Positions 10,986-23,090 are shown, counted from the stretch's first letter. The stretch: DNA of 64,000 nucleotides from Amyloporia xantha (GCA_036971615.1 JAYKKR010000001.1:4464001-4528000); one strand, 5' to 3'. Notes: generated by a model from the sequence alone, not told the origin. Numbers and translations are program-made.

Positions 10986-12606
10986 ATGTCGACCGCCCCG
11001 CGTAAGCCTGCAGCCCGCCTCCCCCGCCCCGCCGCCCGCTACTGGAAAGGCAAAGCCCCCAAAGGCGCGGGCGAAGTCGACTCGGACGAATCGGACTACG
11101 AGGAGCAGGAGCAAGCGCAGGAGGAGGAGGGCGATGTGCTGATACAGGACGTGGAGAATGACGAGGAGGAGGGTCGGCTGGAGATGCGGGAGGCGCCGGT
11201 GCAGAAGGGCAAGGTGCCGGGGAAGGGGATCAGCGTTGCGTTGAGAGACGTGAATATCTCGAAGGAAGGGAGGGTGACTGTTGCAGGGAGGGAGGAGGTG
11301 GGAAGGACGGAGGTGGAAGTGGAGGAAGGTGCGTCTGGCGTGGTGTAGATTTAGTGCGTTCTGACTTATGTCCTTCCCGTCGCGTTCAGAGGACGAGGAA
11401 GAGGAAGAGGAGGAGGCGGAAGAAGAAGAGGTATGGCTCATGTCGTGGTGTGTTTTGCGACTAATCTTTCTCATGTTCTAGTCCAGCGAGGAGGAATCCG
11501 AGTCCGAAGATGATGAGAAGCCTAAGATGCAATTCCGCCCCGTCTTTGTGCCAAAGTGCGTTTGTCTACCTCGATGGCTATATATTGCACGATACCGCCA
11601 TACGTGTCTACTAACATTGCTACCTGTTTGCAGACGCGCCCGAGCAACGATCGCCGAGATGGAAGCCCTGGCAGAAGACACGGAAGAGGCCATTCGGAAG
11701 AAAGAGCTCGAGGCTGAGGAACGCAAGAAGCAGAGCCACGACATGGTCGCGGAGAGCATTCGGCGCGAGCTCATGGAAAGTAAGTCGCTCTCCTAGATCC
11801 TCCTTCATGGTCTATCCCCTCTGTCTTCTCCCCAACTTAGTCCCTGCGCTCACCTCCGATTTCTCCTTTACCTGCAGAGGAAAAAGAAGCCGAAGTCCCC
11901 GATGTCGATGACAGTGACGGGCTCGACCCCACCGCCGAGTTCGAAGCTTGGCGCCTTCGCGAGCTCGCCCGCATCAAACGCGACAAAGAAGCCGCCCTCG
12001 CCCGCGAGCTCGAGCGCGAGGAGGTCGAGCGCCGGCGTGCCCTACCCGAGGAGCAGCGGCTCAAGGAGGACCTCGAGCGCGCAGAGCAGACGCGCAAGGA
12101 GAAGCCGAAGGGGCAGCAGAAGTTCCTGCAGAAGTACTGGCACAAGGGCGCGTTCCATCAGGACGAGGAGATCCTGCGGAAGCACGACTACACGGAGGCG
12201 ACCGAGTCGACGGTGGACGTGAGCATGCTGCCGAAGGTGATGCAGGTGAAGAACTTTGGGAAGCGGGGGAGGACGAAGTACACGCATTTGTTGGACCAGG
12301 ATACGACGGCGACGGTGGGTGGGTTCGGTGGGACGGGCTCGGTGAAGGAGGGCGGGTTGTCGACGGCGGGCGGCGGCTGTTTCTTGTGTGGAGGGCCGCA
12401 TTTGAAGAAGGGTGAGTGAGATGTTATCATATATATGATGCAGCTCTGAACTTGGGATAGACTGCCCGCAGAATACGAATCTCCCGCCGGGCCGCATCGG
12501 CACAGGCGCAAATAGCACTATGACTGGATCTCGGCAGTGGGGGCAGAGAGGGGACAAGGACAAGGAAAAGGAGAGAGGATGGACGGGGCTCATGGCGAGA
12601 TCGTGA
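10986..12606 (+). CDS. MFAP1: Spliceosomal protein MFAP1 (C-terminal tail out of frame)
   Basis: Exons 10986-11328, 11390-11430, 11482-11555, 11634-11779, 11878-12411 and 12461-12606 give 427 aa. The N-terminal half is acidic (Glu/Asp tracts, residues ~30-150) with FRPVFVPK. A long charged coiled coil follows, then the MFAP1 hallmark KFLQKYWHKGAFHQDEE and LPKVMQVKNFGKRGRTKYTH. A CCHC zinc knuckle (CFLCGGPHLKKDCP) spans the last intron. MFAP1 (Spp381-like) joins the spliceosomal B complex. The frame stops at 12604-12606. The next frame then encodes about 105 codons rich in RD, RE and RS dipeptides ending KRRRVD at 12919, the expected nuclear tail. One surplus base in the GGGG run at 12585-12588 would explain this, so either the gene is truncated or the sequence has an indel here. 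Confidence 0.88.
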
Positions 12607-12919
12607 CCGTGATGACGATCGGCGCGTGGGCGGGGACGAGCGCGATCGGCGGAGAGCTGTCGACCGAGAGCGGTATCACGAAAGGGACAGGGACAGATAT
12701 GACGAACGGGATCGGAGAGGTGGGTTCGACCGAGACAGGGATAGGGACAGAGGAGAGAAGTATGGCGACCGCCGGCGGAGATCGTATTCGCGTTCTAGGT
12801 CGCGGTCACAACCAAGGCGGGAACGATGGCGGGATGAGGACTCGAGGAAAGAGAGGCGGCGTTCGAGAGAGCGGTCGGTTGAAGATGACCATGGCGGGAA
12901 GCGGAGACGTGTTGACTGA
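12587..12919 (+). pseudogene. Out-of-frame RS/RD-rich tail of MFAP1
   Basis: The reading frame shifted by one base from the MFAP1 frame is open from about 12524 to the stop at 12917-12919. It encodes alternating Arg-Asp, Arg-Glu and Arg-Ser repeats (WRDRDRDDDRR, YSRSRSRS) ending in a basic nuclear-localisation-like KRRRVD. No good GT-AG intron bridges the two frames: the only nearby GT, at 12537, lacks a usable acceptor. It is best read as the lost or mis-sequenced 3' end of MFAP1, not as a separate gene. Confidence 0.6.
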
Positions 12920-13135
12920 ACATCTTCTCGCTATATATTACTTGTACATCGTACTGACAACCCGCTGCTGGTTATATTGACTATTTTTTTCATCGGAGCG
13001 TGAACAAAGCAATGCAGACAACAGACATAGCAACAGCGCAACGACATAATCAAGATGAAGCAGTCCATAGATAAATTATCCTTCTCGCCGCCATTTAGAT
13101 CTCTCCTCTCTTGGCAGACTCCCCCCGTTGACTCT

Positions 13136-16100
13136 TTACGCCATTTTGATCATCAATAAGTACCGGAGGCGGATCTGCGAGGGATCATATACGATATACT
13201 GTGTTGACGAGCAAGTCAGTAATATGCATCTATGGCCAGGGTACTGTGCCAAACCTCGTTATATTGCAATGACACCATTGCGTCTGCGACGACCTCCCCC
13301 GGTCCTTTCGGCATATGACAGCCCCGGAGTGCGTCATTCCCCAAGGCCTCGCCAGCATCCTGCCATTCCACAGGACGGGTCTGGCCAAGACCTAGCGTAC
13401 ACCTTGAGCACGACAAGATCGCGTTAATCACACTGCACATAGGAAGTGAAAAGTGGGAAGCATGCGCACATCTTCTTGGCAGCCTTGCAGTCTGCATCAG
13501 CATTGTAGTTGGCGTGATGCTGCTCGAAGAAGGGCTTCGCTGCTACCTCGCAGAGCAGAAGCAACCCCGTGTTGTCACTCAAACTGCAAACGACAATAGT
13601 TCGAATCACATCCCGATGCAGTAAGTAGGACTCACTGTGAATAGCAGTAATTGGCAGACTGCCAGTCGAATAGTGCTTAATATTCACATAGACAATAATC
13701 TGCAAGAACACGTACCTTGGACATCATCTACAAGGAAATACGACTGTCACAATGGGCCCTAAGTGCACTGCAAGGAGACTCACATCGGCGAAATAGACAC
13801 CCTTGCCGAACATGTAACCTATGCATTGTCAGAATGAGTCGTACTAAAATGCCCAGGCAAGAAGTTGTACCGGTGACAGGTGCTAGAGAGGCTCAACGTC
13901 AGAAACGCAGTCGTGTGGCCTCTTAGCAATAGACGTACCTTCTGGAGGAGCAATGCGCAAGCCTTGTTTCAATATGCCTGGAATACATGAATATTCTCGT
14001 CCTTGCTGCATTTTGATCAATGCACTCTAACTGTACCTGCAAAGTTGGTAGTCCGAGAGCCGTGCCACAGCAAAAGACGGTCTCCGTCGCTGACTTTGTC
14101 ATGGCCAGCCTTCACCCATGCATCCGTTTCATGTTGTCTGTCATGATTGTTAATATTCTGACAAGACCATTGAACGCTCGAAACATGCCTTTCGACGCGG
14201 AAAGCCTGTTGGATCTGCACCTGGTAGTGCCGATGAGTCGCACCATGGGTATCCCTAGCGTAGGCTTGCAGTACGTCGAACTCCTCACTATTCCGAGCGA
14301 TGGGGTCCATGGCGGACAGCTGTAGTGAAAGAAACTTGGCATCGAGCGGGTTCAGCGGTGTGCCTTCATCATCTTTGGGGACGGACGACGAGATCAATTT
14401 TGAGGCCACTTCCTGTAGATTGCCTCCGTCAATATCTGATGAAATTCCTTGGGCCACAGACAGACCATGTCTCCAAGCGCATCCACTAATTCTAACTCCT
14501 GTTTCGGTGGGAGGTTATTATGAAAGATGTGTACAAGAGGCATAAGACTTTTACCCTCTTCAAGAGGTCTTTATTATCGATAACGATAGGCCTCATTCTC
14601 CCAAAGACATGAGGGATGATACTGACAGACTCCTAAGTAAAATCACGGAAATACACGTGTCATTTCACTCACGAGTAGTATCGCCCTGTGAGTTCGTCTA
14701 CAGCGGAGCGGAATCCTCCTAGTTGTTTTGCCGCATCGCCATCAGGTTGCTCGATGACTTCAGATAGAGTCTATATAAATCAATAAGTAAAGGGTGAAAA
14801 GCGAGGCAGCCTTGGCCCATGAGCGCAGGTGTTCATACCTTTAGCGCCGCGAAGCCAGAGAGAATGGTCGACTTTGCCAGCTTGCCTGGGAATGGGAGTC
14901 AACGCGCCATAAATTGAGAAGGGCGAAGAAAGTACCAAGGGGAAGCTTATTCGCGTCGTAGTTCATGGACGACAAGTGGGCTTGTATCAATCTAAGTTCG
15001 GACTTGTCACAAATGGCGGTCACAGACGAAATGCACGAAGTACATACTCCGCTGAGAATATGAGTTTGCAGAGTGCCTGGGAACATTTGGTGAGAATAAG
15101 CCTCAGTGAACACAGCCTTCGCCTACCTGAATCTCTGCCGCTAAGGTAGAATCGGGTATTTCCTCGGGTTGCTCCTTTTTCGAAGGCCCTGCACCTGTGT
15201 CCTCTTGAGTGTCCTCATCCTCATCGCCGAAAACTCTCTCTGCAGTTCCAACACTTAGCCCAAAGTCAGAAGTGGCGTGTTGACAACGTCAGCTCACCGA
15301 TCCACTGGTATTTCCCTGAGTAGGAACAGACATCAATAATAAGCGTTACATTCGCATTAGTGGACCGCACCTTTACTGGCTACCATTCCGTGCCTCCGTG
15401 TCCAATCAACGCCCGCTTTGGCCTTGAATTGCTTCTTGAACTCGTTGACAGCCACAGATGACGAGAAGGGGCCCTGGCCACGGATGATGACCTTCAGCTC
15501 GAGATCTCAATAAGACTAGCGCGTAATTCCGCACCTTCTTCTGCTGTTGGCCGTTTTCTCCTACACGGCCCCAGCGCGTAAACAAGGTACAGTTGTTCGT
15601 GTTACCCACTGGGTGCAAGACTTGAATTACGTAGAATCTAAATAGCTACGCGTCAGTATCCGATGGACTTCAAGATATCTGTTTTATGTAGTCACTTGTT
15701 GGCATTTTTCCCGACATCTGTCTGATTAAGCGTCGCGTCCCACACGCCCTCGTCCGTGCTAAGGACTTGGTGTGTATCTGTGTATGGATTTTGAGCAACG
15801 CGATACATTAGGGATTGCCACAACGGAAAGTTCACCAACGAAGCCCGAGCACGGATCCACAGGAGCTGCTCCTCTCTTGAGTATAGTCACCTGGAAAACA
15901 TTAGACAAGCAGTACGACACGCACATTGCGAGACCTTACCATCTTGGCAGGAGGGTCTTGCGACGCGTTAACGCTGTCAGTCTTCGCCTTCTTGTTATCC
16001 GGTTCATCGTCTTCGTCTTCAGAGGCTGCTCTCCCACGTTTAGCCTTACCCTTGGCGGGAGCCCCGGCTGCCGACGCCTGAGACGTGGGGGCCTTCGCCC

Positions 16101-16185
16101 GGGTGCTGGCTCGGGTAGCTCTGGTAGAGGGGGGTTTGGACGCGATTGACGCGTCAGCAGCAGGGGTTTTCTTCCTGGGAGCCAT
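13136..16185 (-). CDS. Poly(ADP-ribose) polymerase (WGR-PRD-CAT type), 23 exons
   Basis: Minus-strand exons: 16185-15940, 15890-15836, 15777-15696, 15637-15535, 15497-15371, 15315-15298, 15239-15127, 15076-15048, 14991-14936, 14885-14839, 14770-14673, 14621-14555, 14498-14466, 14412-14189, 14137-14037, 13977-13939, 13882-13871, 13818-13784, 13727-13716, 13658-13636, 13583-13470, 13402-13255 and 13198-13136, giving 614 aa. A basic Ala/Lys-rich nuclear N-terminus is followed by the WGR domain (LFTRWGRVGENGQ), the helical regulatory domain (MNYDANKLPLGKL, LELVDALGDM) and the ADP-ribosyl transferase fold. The catalytic H-Y-E triad is visible as WHGSR (H458), KGVYFAD (Y492) and YNEYIVYD (E594), so the enzyme should be active. 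It has no zinc fingers, as in other fungal PARPs, and likely acts in the DNA-damage response. Intron 14 appears to use a GC donor; exons 17 and 19 are only 12 nt. Confidence 0.92.
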
Positions 16186-16934
16186 GGCAGAACAGGTGAG
16201 GGTGGTAGTTTGTGGTGCACCACAGTTCGACGCGGTGCTTTATACTCGCGCGCGTCGGTGTTCCAATTTGGTGATGCGTCGGGGTCGGGCGTCGGGACCT
16301 TCCTGAATAAGCAGCAGGCGCGCTTTTCCCCTTGCCCTCGAGTCATTTAGGAGTCGCCTATGAGTCAGGTCTCCAGATTGCGGTGCCGACCATATTCCGG
16401 ATCTCCAGGTAACTCTACACATCTTGCCACTCTCAACCTGCGAAGACAAGCGAAATACAATTATCTACTATCTTTGGGAAGGCGATATACAAGCACGCGG
16501 TTCAAACATGGCGGGCGGATATTACATGGCCTTCGGTCACAGAGGGCCCCAATGACAATTTTACGTGGAAAATTCAAATTCTCTGGTGATATGGAACAAG
16601 ATCGAGGAGGCCTGGTGAAAGTAGAGGGCGTTAATTGGTGTGGGCGTAGAGCCTGGATAGACCGCTGAACAGAGGAGAAGAACAAGCTGGCAATATATGT
16701 GGCCTCTGGATATATCCCATTCATAATGCCTAATATTTTATTGAGCTCGAGCCTCGAATTAATGAACATCATCAGGGTTAATTATGTATGAGTGAGAATC
16801 GCTGTCTCTATAGCCAAGCGCCGCAGCGATGGAACGATCGACCAAGTTGCCTAATTTGGGGCTACTGTAAACGCGTCTAGCGGAACGCGTCAGCTACTAT
16901 TGCATTCTTACTTCTCTTTCTACCACCACCAGTC
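16186..16934. other. Divergent promoter region PARP / UMP1
   Basis: About 750 bp between two divergent starts. The only long ORF (16360-16668, +) has no recognisable sequence. A shared promoter is plausible. Confidence 0.45.
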
Positions 16935-17598
16935 ATGGTATGCTTATCAGTCAGGATATGGTGTCTAAAGCTCTAATTTATTTCTGAACTCATAGGATCC
17001 CTCTCTCCGTATCGTCCCTGCTCCTGCCTCGAAATCTGCGTCGGTCCAAGACACAGCCAACAGCTTCGGTCTGCACGACACTCTTCAGTATGGGCCTCGC
17101 AGTATTGCCGCTGAGGTTACAACAAACAGCGGGATCAGAGGAAGGCTGGAGAATGTACGTATGTCCCGCTTTCTCCAGTGCCCGAGTTGATCCTATGATT
17201 GGGATTCCGTGCTATAGTGGCAAGAGACGCAAGACAATCTGAAGCTTACCATGCAACGCAATGTCTTTGGGATCCACATGCCTATGCGCCAACTCATGGA
17301 GCGCAGGATTGTTGCACGCGTGAGCACTACTATTGCATTGTCATTCTACGGTCGTGTTGATCATATTGGGCTCCTCCCATCATGCAGAATCCTCACATGC
17401 CTGCACTACCTCAATCAAACATCCATCTTGACATCCTCTTGGGCCGCGATGAGACCCTTGAGTGTGCAGACTTCATGATGCCATGTACGTGCTATCTTGC
17501 TCTACACGTCGTTCGCTAACATTGGCCGTCGTCTAGCCTCGGAAATTGCACAGCCAATGGACGTTCACGCTGAGATGGAGAAGAAGTTACGCATGTAG
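16935..17598 (+). CDS. UMP1: Proteasome maturation factor UMP1/POMP
   Basis: Exons 16935-16937 (the start codon alone), 16996-17154, 17218-17319, 17388-17484 and 17537-17598 give 140 aa, the usual family length. Recognisable parts are LHDTLQYGPRS, LENWQETQDNLKL, the core block FGIHMPMRQLMERRIV and IHLDILLGRDETLE, and a C-terminus ending HAEMEKKLRM, matching yeast Ump1 in order and spacing. The protein is a chaperone of the 20S half-proteasome and is degraded on maturation. The first exon is inferred because ATG is followed at once by GTATGC and the next exon opens in phase at CATAG/GATCCC. Confidence 0.9.
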
Positions 17599-18013
17599 AT
17601 GTACCGCATTTGTTCTCGTAGGATACGACGTCCCATTCATGGTTGTCTGATACTCCGCTGCATAAGTTATGAATGAAACGTTTAGTCATCAGTTTACTGG
17701 ACCCGGCCATCATGCATCAACTCCCGCTGACTTGCTCATAGTTGACGTCTTGCTCATGGCGTCATAGCATCTGCATTTATAACCTACGATTTCCTTAGAC
17801 TCTTTGGCCCTATATTATTTTGCCTCCTCTCCTTTGCAGCGTTAGAACTTCGAGACAGTCTTCGGCCGTGGGAAGGGCTGATTTGTGACACAACGCTCGT
17901 CGCTAGACATACTTTCTTCAACCTTCAAGCTTCACAGCTCAGGATATACATCTCGTCGCCCACCACAGTCAACATCTTGTGCATCTATATGTTCTTACAG
18001 ACCTGGTGACAAC
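17599..18013. other. Intergenic region UMP1 / ALG1
   Basis: Contains the UMP1 3' end and the ALG1 promoter with a T-rich tract near 17810. No gene was seen. Confidence 0.45.
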
Positions 18014-20113
18014 ATGCCTGATTTCGTGAACATAGCGCTGCAAGCTCTTGTCGGATTCTCTGTTATTTGGACTGCTTGGTTTCTCCTTAGACCTCGTGAA
18101 CAGCCCATTTTCCGCACCGTCGCCATCGTGGTTCTGGGTGACATAGGACGCAGTCCACGGATGATGAATCATGCAGAGAGTTTTGCGACGAATGGTTTCG
18201 AGACGTTCATAGTAGGTTATCCAGGTCAGTACATAGTCTAAGTTCGTTGCATCTGCTGTTTAACCTCTCCGCATGCAGGTTCCAAACCGGTGCCATCACT
18301 CCTCTCAATACCGCTGGTCCACTTTCTGTATCTTTCAACACCGCCTGCGTACCTCTCCTCTCTCCCTTTCATAATATCTGCTCCTCGGAAAGTGCTGCAT
18401 CAAGTCATCAGCATTCTGCATTCGCTACTCGTGCGCATACCCCACCCGCCGGAGTTCATTATCGTTCAGGTACGTACCGGCTTGCCGAGTTGTCTGTGTA
18501 TGGGAGCTAAACGATCGACCGTTGACGTCGAAAGAAAGAACCCACCCAGCATCCCTACCCTCGCGCTTGTGTGGCTTGTGGCTAAGCTGCGCGGGAGCAA
18601 AGTCATAATTGACTGGCACAACCTTGGCTACAGTATCCTTGCCCTCAGGCTTGGCGACCGGCATGTGTTGGTTAGGATAGCGAAAGTGTATGGACGAGGA
18701 CCCGTATTGATCTGACCGCTTGTTGACTCCATCTGCACTACAGATTCGAGGCATACTTCGGACGCTCTGCCTATGCGCACTTATTCGTCACCCATGCCAT
18801 GCACGATTTCCTCGTGAAAGAATGGCGCCTCGAGTAAGTGCTCCGTTTACCGTGTCGGAAAGTCATTCATGTCCGTTACCTTTGCAGAGGCCACAAAGTC
18901 GTCTTGCACGACCGCCCACCTGCGCGCTTCCATCGTGCGTCGCCCAGCGAGACACACGAACTGTTCCTCCGCCTCAGTTCGACCCTCGCCCTGCCTGCGC
19001 TCGCGTCTTTCCTTCCGCCCTCTAGTCCTCCTTACTCTACGCCCTTCACATCTATGCCGCGCGCCTCTCTCTCTTCCTCCGAGCCAGCGCGCCCATCTGA
19101 CGATACAGCGAGTACGCTCAGCCTGGACCCGGAGCCTACGTCCCAAGAGGGCTCGAACGCACTTATGATGGGCGTAACTCCGATGCCCGTCCTACGCTCC
19201 GATCGGCCTGCGCTGATCGTATCGAGTACGTCTTGGACGCCGGACGAGGACTTTGGCATCCTCCTGGACGCACTGGTTCTGTATGAGAAACGTGCGTGCA
19301 AAGTCAGCGGGTCAGGCGATAATGTGCTGCCCAAGGTCTTGGCGGTTGTGACTGGCAAAGGACCGCTGCGCGAGAAGTACATGCGCGAAATCGGGCGGAT
19401 GCAGAGCGGAGAAGACGGTGGGGAGCCGTGGCAGTTTGTACGCTGTATGAGCATGTGGCTCGAAGCAGAAGACTATCCGATCTTACTGGGTTAGTGAAAT
19501 TGATTTACTGTCGCAGCTGCCGAATCTGAGTCATAATATTCGCATTTTGATAGGATCGGCCGATCTTGGTGTCTCTCTGCACTCGAGCTCTTCTGCATTG
19601 GATCTACCCATGAAGGTTGTTGACATGTTCGGCTGCGGTCTTCCCGTTTGCGCACTAGGTTTTGCATGGTAGGTCACTGGTAACCCCGTACTTCTGAGTC
19701 AGGAGCTTTGAACGACCTGACTGACTAATATCCATCCCTGACAGTTTGGATGAGCTTGTCAAGGACGGTGTAAATGGCCTTGTTTTTCACAATGCCGAAC
19801 AACTCGCCGCACAGCTAGAGGTGAGTTTTCGTTTTGTTCTCTCACAACCCCATCTCTGAGCAAATTTTCATACATTATTCAGAGCCTGCTATCTTCCCAT
19901 CCCACCTCACCCACTCTCGAGACGCTTCGCGCATCTCTGCGACACTCGTCGCCGGTAACGCCATCGACACACAGTCCCACTGGCTTTGCCGAAGGTTCAC
20001 AGGAAGAGCGACAGGGAGAGGACTGGGAATGGTGTACTTGGGCGCAAAATTGGGATCGTGTTATGCGACCCCTTGTGCTACGAGATGTTGGGGGCGATGA
20101 TCTTAGGTCATGA
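18014..20113 (+). CDS. ALG1: ALG1 chitobiosyldiphosphodolichol beta-mannosyltransferase
   Basis: Exons 18014-18224, 18279-18469, 18539-18687, 18744-18833, 18888-19489, 19554-19668, 19745-19820 and 19883-20113 give 554 aa. An N-terminal membrane helix (residues ~5-25) is followed by the ALG1 signatures [33 protein letters not shown] and [19 protein letters not shown]. The C-terminal GT-B half has [35 protein letters not shown] and [15 protein letters not shown]. It adds the first mannose to GlcNAc2-PP-dolichol on the cytosolic face of the ER in N-glycan assembly. The protein is longer than yeast Alg1 because of a low-complexity Ser/Pro-rich insert at about residues 230-300. Confidence 0.92.
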
Positions 20114-20416
20114 AAGGCTCTACCATACTATTTGCCTCAGCTGCGCTTCTCGAATTTAATCAGTTGTAGTCATCTGAATATATCACCACCCTTGGACGTT
20201 CACGTTGAACTCTGATATTTCAATATGAAGGATGTGCATGATCCCTATAGGTTTCTCGTGCAGCAAAGGCCGTGGGTTGTAATAGGGAGCTATGATTCGG
20301 GCTTGCTTCGGACATGATCGCGTCATAGCGCGCCCGCTATATTGAAATCACGTGATCGAGGCTTGTGTGTAATTACACCGAGTCTCCGCAGAAGCCTACC
20401 TCTCAACTCAACAACC
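20114..20416. other. Intergenic region ALG1 / NFU1
   Basis: A 300-bp spacer carrying the ALG1 3' flank and the NFU1 promoter. No further feature was seen. Confidence 0.4.
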
Positions 20417-21428
20417 ATGTCCTCAGCATCAGCCGCGTCTTGCTCTATCCGCTCACTGTCGAAAGCGTCAAGATCAATCTTGCGCTACCGCTCAAAGCCT
20501 TCGGCGCATTTACGTCCATCGTCCAGACACATATCAGCTAGTGCTCCTTGCTTAGCAAATCTGCATCATGGCTCGACGTTGGCTACATTCAACTCTACAC
20601 ATCCAACAAGGTCATCTGCCAGCATGGAAAGACCTCTACACCGTATGTTTTGAGCCTTTTTTGGCTTATGAGTCCCCATACTCAACGTTTGACAGAACGA
20701 TCCATGTTCATCCAGACGGAGACGACGCCGAACGATGACTCGCTGAAATTTATACCCGGAGTGCCTGTGATGACAGAGGGTACAGCAGAGTTCCTAGACA
20801 CAAAGTCAGCACTGAAGTCGCCGCTTGCCATCCGCCTTATGGGCATCGAGGGTGTCACTTCCGTCTTCTACGGCCCGGACTTCGTCACTGTTTCCAAAGA
20901 CTCCGAGACGTCCTGGTCTGTCATCAAGCCCGAGATATACTCCATGCTTATGGAATTCTTCTCATCTGGCCAACCGCTTTTCCGCTCACAAGAGGACCGC
21001 GAGTCGGCCGGCCCGCAGGACACGCTGATCCTCGATACCGATTCGGACACAGTGGCTATGATTAAGGAGCTGCTCGAGACACGCGTCCGACCCGCGATTA
21101 TGGAGGATGGAGGAGACATTGAATATCGAGGGTTCTCGGATGATGGCATCGTGCAGGTGAAACTGAAGGGCAGCTGCAGAGGGTGCGATTCGAGTACAGT
21201 GACGTTGAAATCTGGCATTGAGCGGATGCTCATGCACTACATCCCGGAGGTCAAGGGCGTTGAACAGGTGTGCAGTTTGCTCGGAGAGAGCTCTTCTTTC
21301 ATGTTGACCCATCACGAATGCTTTAGGTCCTCGACACGGAGGAAACCATTGCATTGGAGGAATTCCAGAAGCTGGAGCAACGGCTGGGACACGATCAGCC
21401 TGCTGCCTCAAAGAAGGAGTCGAGGTAA
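20417..21428 (+). CDS. NFU1: Mitochondrial iron-sulfur cluster scaffold NFU1
   Basis: Exons 20417-20642, 20696-21267 and 21327-21428 give 299 aa. Residues 1-75 form a Ser/Arg-rich mitochondrial presequence (SSRHISASAP). The Nfu N-terminal domain runs MFIQTETTPNDDSLKFIPG through GVTSVFYGPDFVTVSK. The NifU-like C-terminal domain has RPAIMEDGGDIEY and the cluster-binding GSCRGCDSS (C236, C239). It assembles and hands Fe-S clusters to lipoate synthase and complex II. The 3' end is uncertain: reading through gives KKESR and TAA at 21426; an alternative GT donor at 21425 would splice to 21480 and end at 21504. Confidence 0.92.
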
Positions 21429-21863
21429 GCTTGATTTCCGAGAAGCCGTCTGCATGCTCATAGTTAACTCCCGATCCAGTATGGCACAATATATGTCCGT
21501 ATGAACCCCATGACAAAATGTATTCCGAATGATGTATCCATACATCCTCGTTCGCATTAGACTAGATAGCAGATAATGTGGTATAACGTGAATCAAACAG
21601 TGAGTGAATCTGAATGAAATGCAACGGTCCGCTCGGCAGCCTAAGTATCGAAGGACCAGACTAATTGATACAAATGAAGCATCGTACCACCACCGAAGAT
21701 AGGACGATCTTAAGGATACAGGGAACCGTCCTTTGGACCGCGTAGGTTGGTAATACACTACATAAATACGCTGTATCATTCATGGATCAGCCCCGGGTCT
21801 TTGCTATGTGAATTGGACTCTGAACTCACCATAAAGATACTATAGCAGACCGAAAGCTGTTCT
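21429..21863. other. Intergenic region NFU1 / zinc-finger gene A
   Basis: The 3' ends of two convergent genes meet here. I saw nothing else. Confidence 0.4.
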
Positions 21864-22953
21864 TCACACTTCGCCGAGCTCCTCCGCAAACTTGACCGAA
21901 CCGCAACAGTCGATTTTGGCGTTCTTCAAATGACGCATAAGAGCGTCTTTGCGGCTGAAGCTTTGCAAGCACCCGCCAACCATGTCGCGACCTTTATGCA
22001 CGTACTGCTTACTCGTATCCTCGATCCCGTATTCGTCGGCCTCCTCCACTGGCACCCCGCAGCACACCCACGTCTGATGCGTGACATCTGCACGGTGGGT
22101 GTCCATATGTCGCCGCAGGTCAGGCGCACGCTTGCTGGCGGGGACAAAACCACAGGCAGGACAAATGCAAGCCCTGTTCCGCAGAGCCTGCTCGAACTCC
22201 TCGGGGAGCACATTTGACTGCGCATTTCGAGGGCGAGCGCGACCACCAGTGCGGATGGAAGATGGTGAGCTCGGACTGGGAGATGAAGTAGCGGCACCGG
22301 AAATTCGACGCTTGGAGCGGTCGACGCTATAGGGACTGTAACGACGCTTCCGCAGTCGAACAGAGACAGCTGGCATGTACTCCGCATCGGAGCTGTCGTC
22401 ATCTGTGTCTTCCGAATCGGACCCCGAGGAAGACTGTTCACCTGTCGCCCCGTGGCATGACAAGTCCCGAGTCGCTCTGGATCTCGAAGAGCCAGGTAAG
22501 GGGTCGGAAACGGAAAGATGCTCAAATGAATGAGTCACCGCATGTGGAGGTGAGGGCGGCGGGCCAAGTTCCGCACTTTCGACCTCGGGCGACGTGTTGG
22601 GCGAGGGTCTAGAGAGCGAGTCAGAATATAGCTATCACGCATTAAGATCAGGAGACGTACGAGGAATCCCTCCACGGTGACCACGGCTCGCTTATGGTGC
22701 TCATGTCGGGACCCAGCTCAAGGTCCAAGCCAGGATATACTGGCGAATAGAATGCTCGATTCCAGTGGCCACCGTGGCAGGAGAGCTGTGATCCTGTGCC
22801 GAGCTCCCTGAGCTTCGACCACAGATTATTGCCCATGATGAAGTCCAGCTCACGAGTCATCTCAGCGGGAGGAGCGGGAGCACTCTGCGCAGCAGCCAGT
22901 AGAAGGGAGAACAAATGCCCAATCGGCTCCGAGGAGTTCGCGCTGGAATCCAT
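21864..22953 (-). CDS. Two-finger zinc-binding protein, paralog A
   Basis: Minus-strand exons 22953-22661 and 22608-21864 give 345 aa. I cannot name a function. The N-terminal ~200 residues are low-complexity, rich in Ser, Pro and acidic residues (SDSEDTDDDSSD). Then come a linear motif RRYSPYSVDRSKRRIS, the block NVLPEEFEQALRN, a C2H2 finger CPACGFVPASKRAPDLRRHMDTH and a second Cys/His cluster starting WVCCGVP and ending GGCLQSFSRKDALMRHLKN with a final Cys. This layout suggests a nuclear DNA- or protein-binding regulator. The start at 22953 is preferred over the upstream in-frame ATG at 22998, because the TATA-like box is 60-66 bp above 22953 but only ~15 bp above 22998. It is the first of three tandem intact paralogs. 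Confidence 0.75.
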
Positions 22954-23012
22954 AAGGGTGACGGGTGCGATCCGAGTGCGAGGTGTAGTGCATTGCATGC
23001 ACTTTCACGACC

Positions 23013-23019
23013 TTTTGTA
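23013..23019 (-). promoter_or_regulatory. TATA-like box of zinc-finger gene A
   Basis: TACAAAA on the minus strand, 60-66 bp above the chosen start. It aligns with perfect TATAAAA boxes of genes B and C within the same local context (AAGGTCG downstream in A and B). Confidence 0.5.
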
Positions 23020-23090
23020 CTCGGAAGAGACCCGACCATTGTGCAGGACCACCTCTTTCTTTCGGAGGGCTGGGAAGTGGGCGTCTCAGC

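Noticed and set aside
10842..11474. 210-codon minus-strand ORF
   Set aside because: Antisense to the acidic Glu-rich start of MFAP1; runs of Ser and Leu are mirror images of Glu and Lys codons.
12626..12919. Separate small RS-rich gene
   Set aside because: It has no ATG start (GTG only), follows MFAP1 immediately and reads as its missing tail.
22954..22998. Upstream in-frame ATG as start of zinc-finger gene A
   Set aside because: It is only ~15 bp below the TATA-like box, whereas the ATG at 22953 is about as far from it as the starts of B and C are from theirs.
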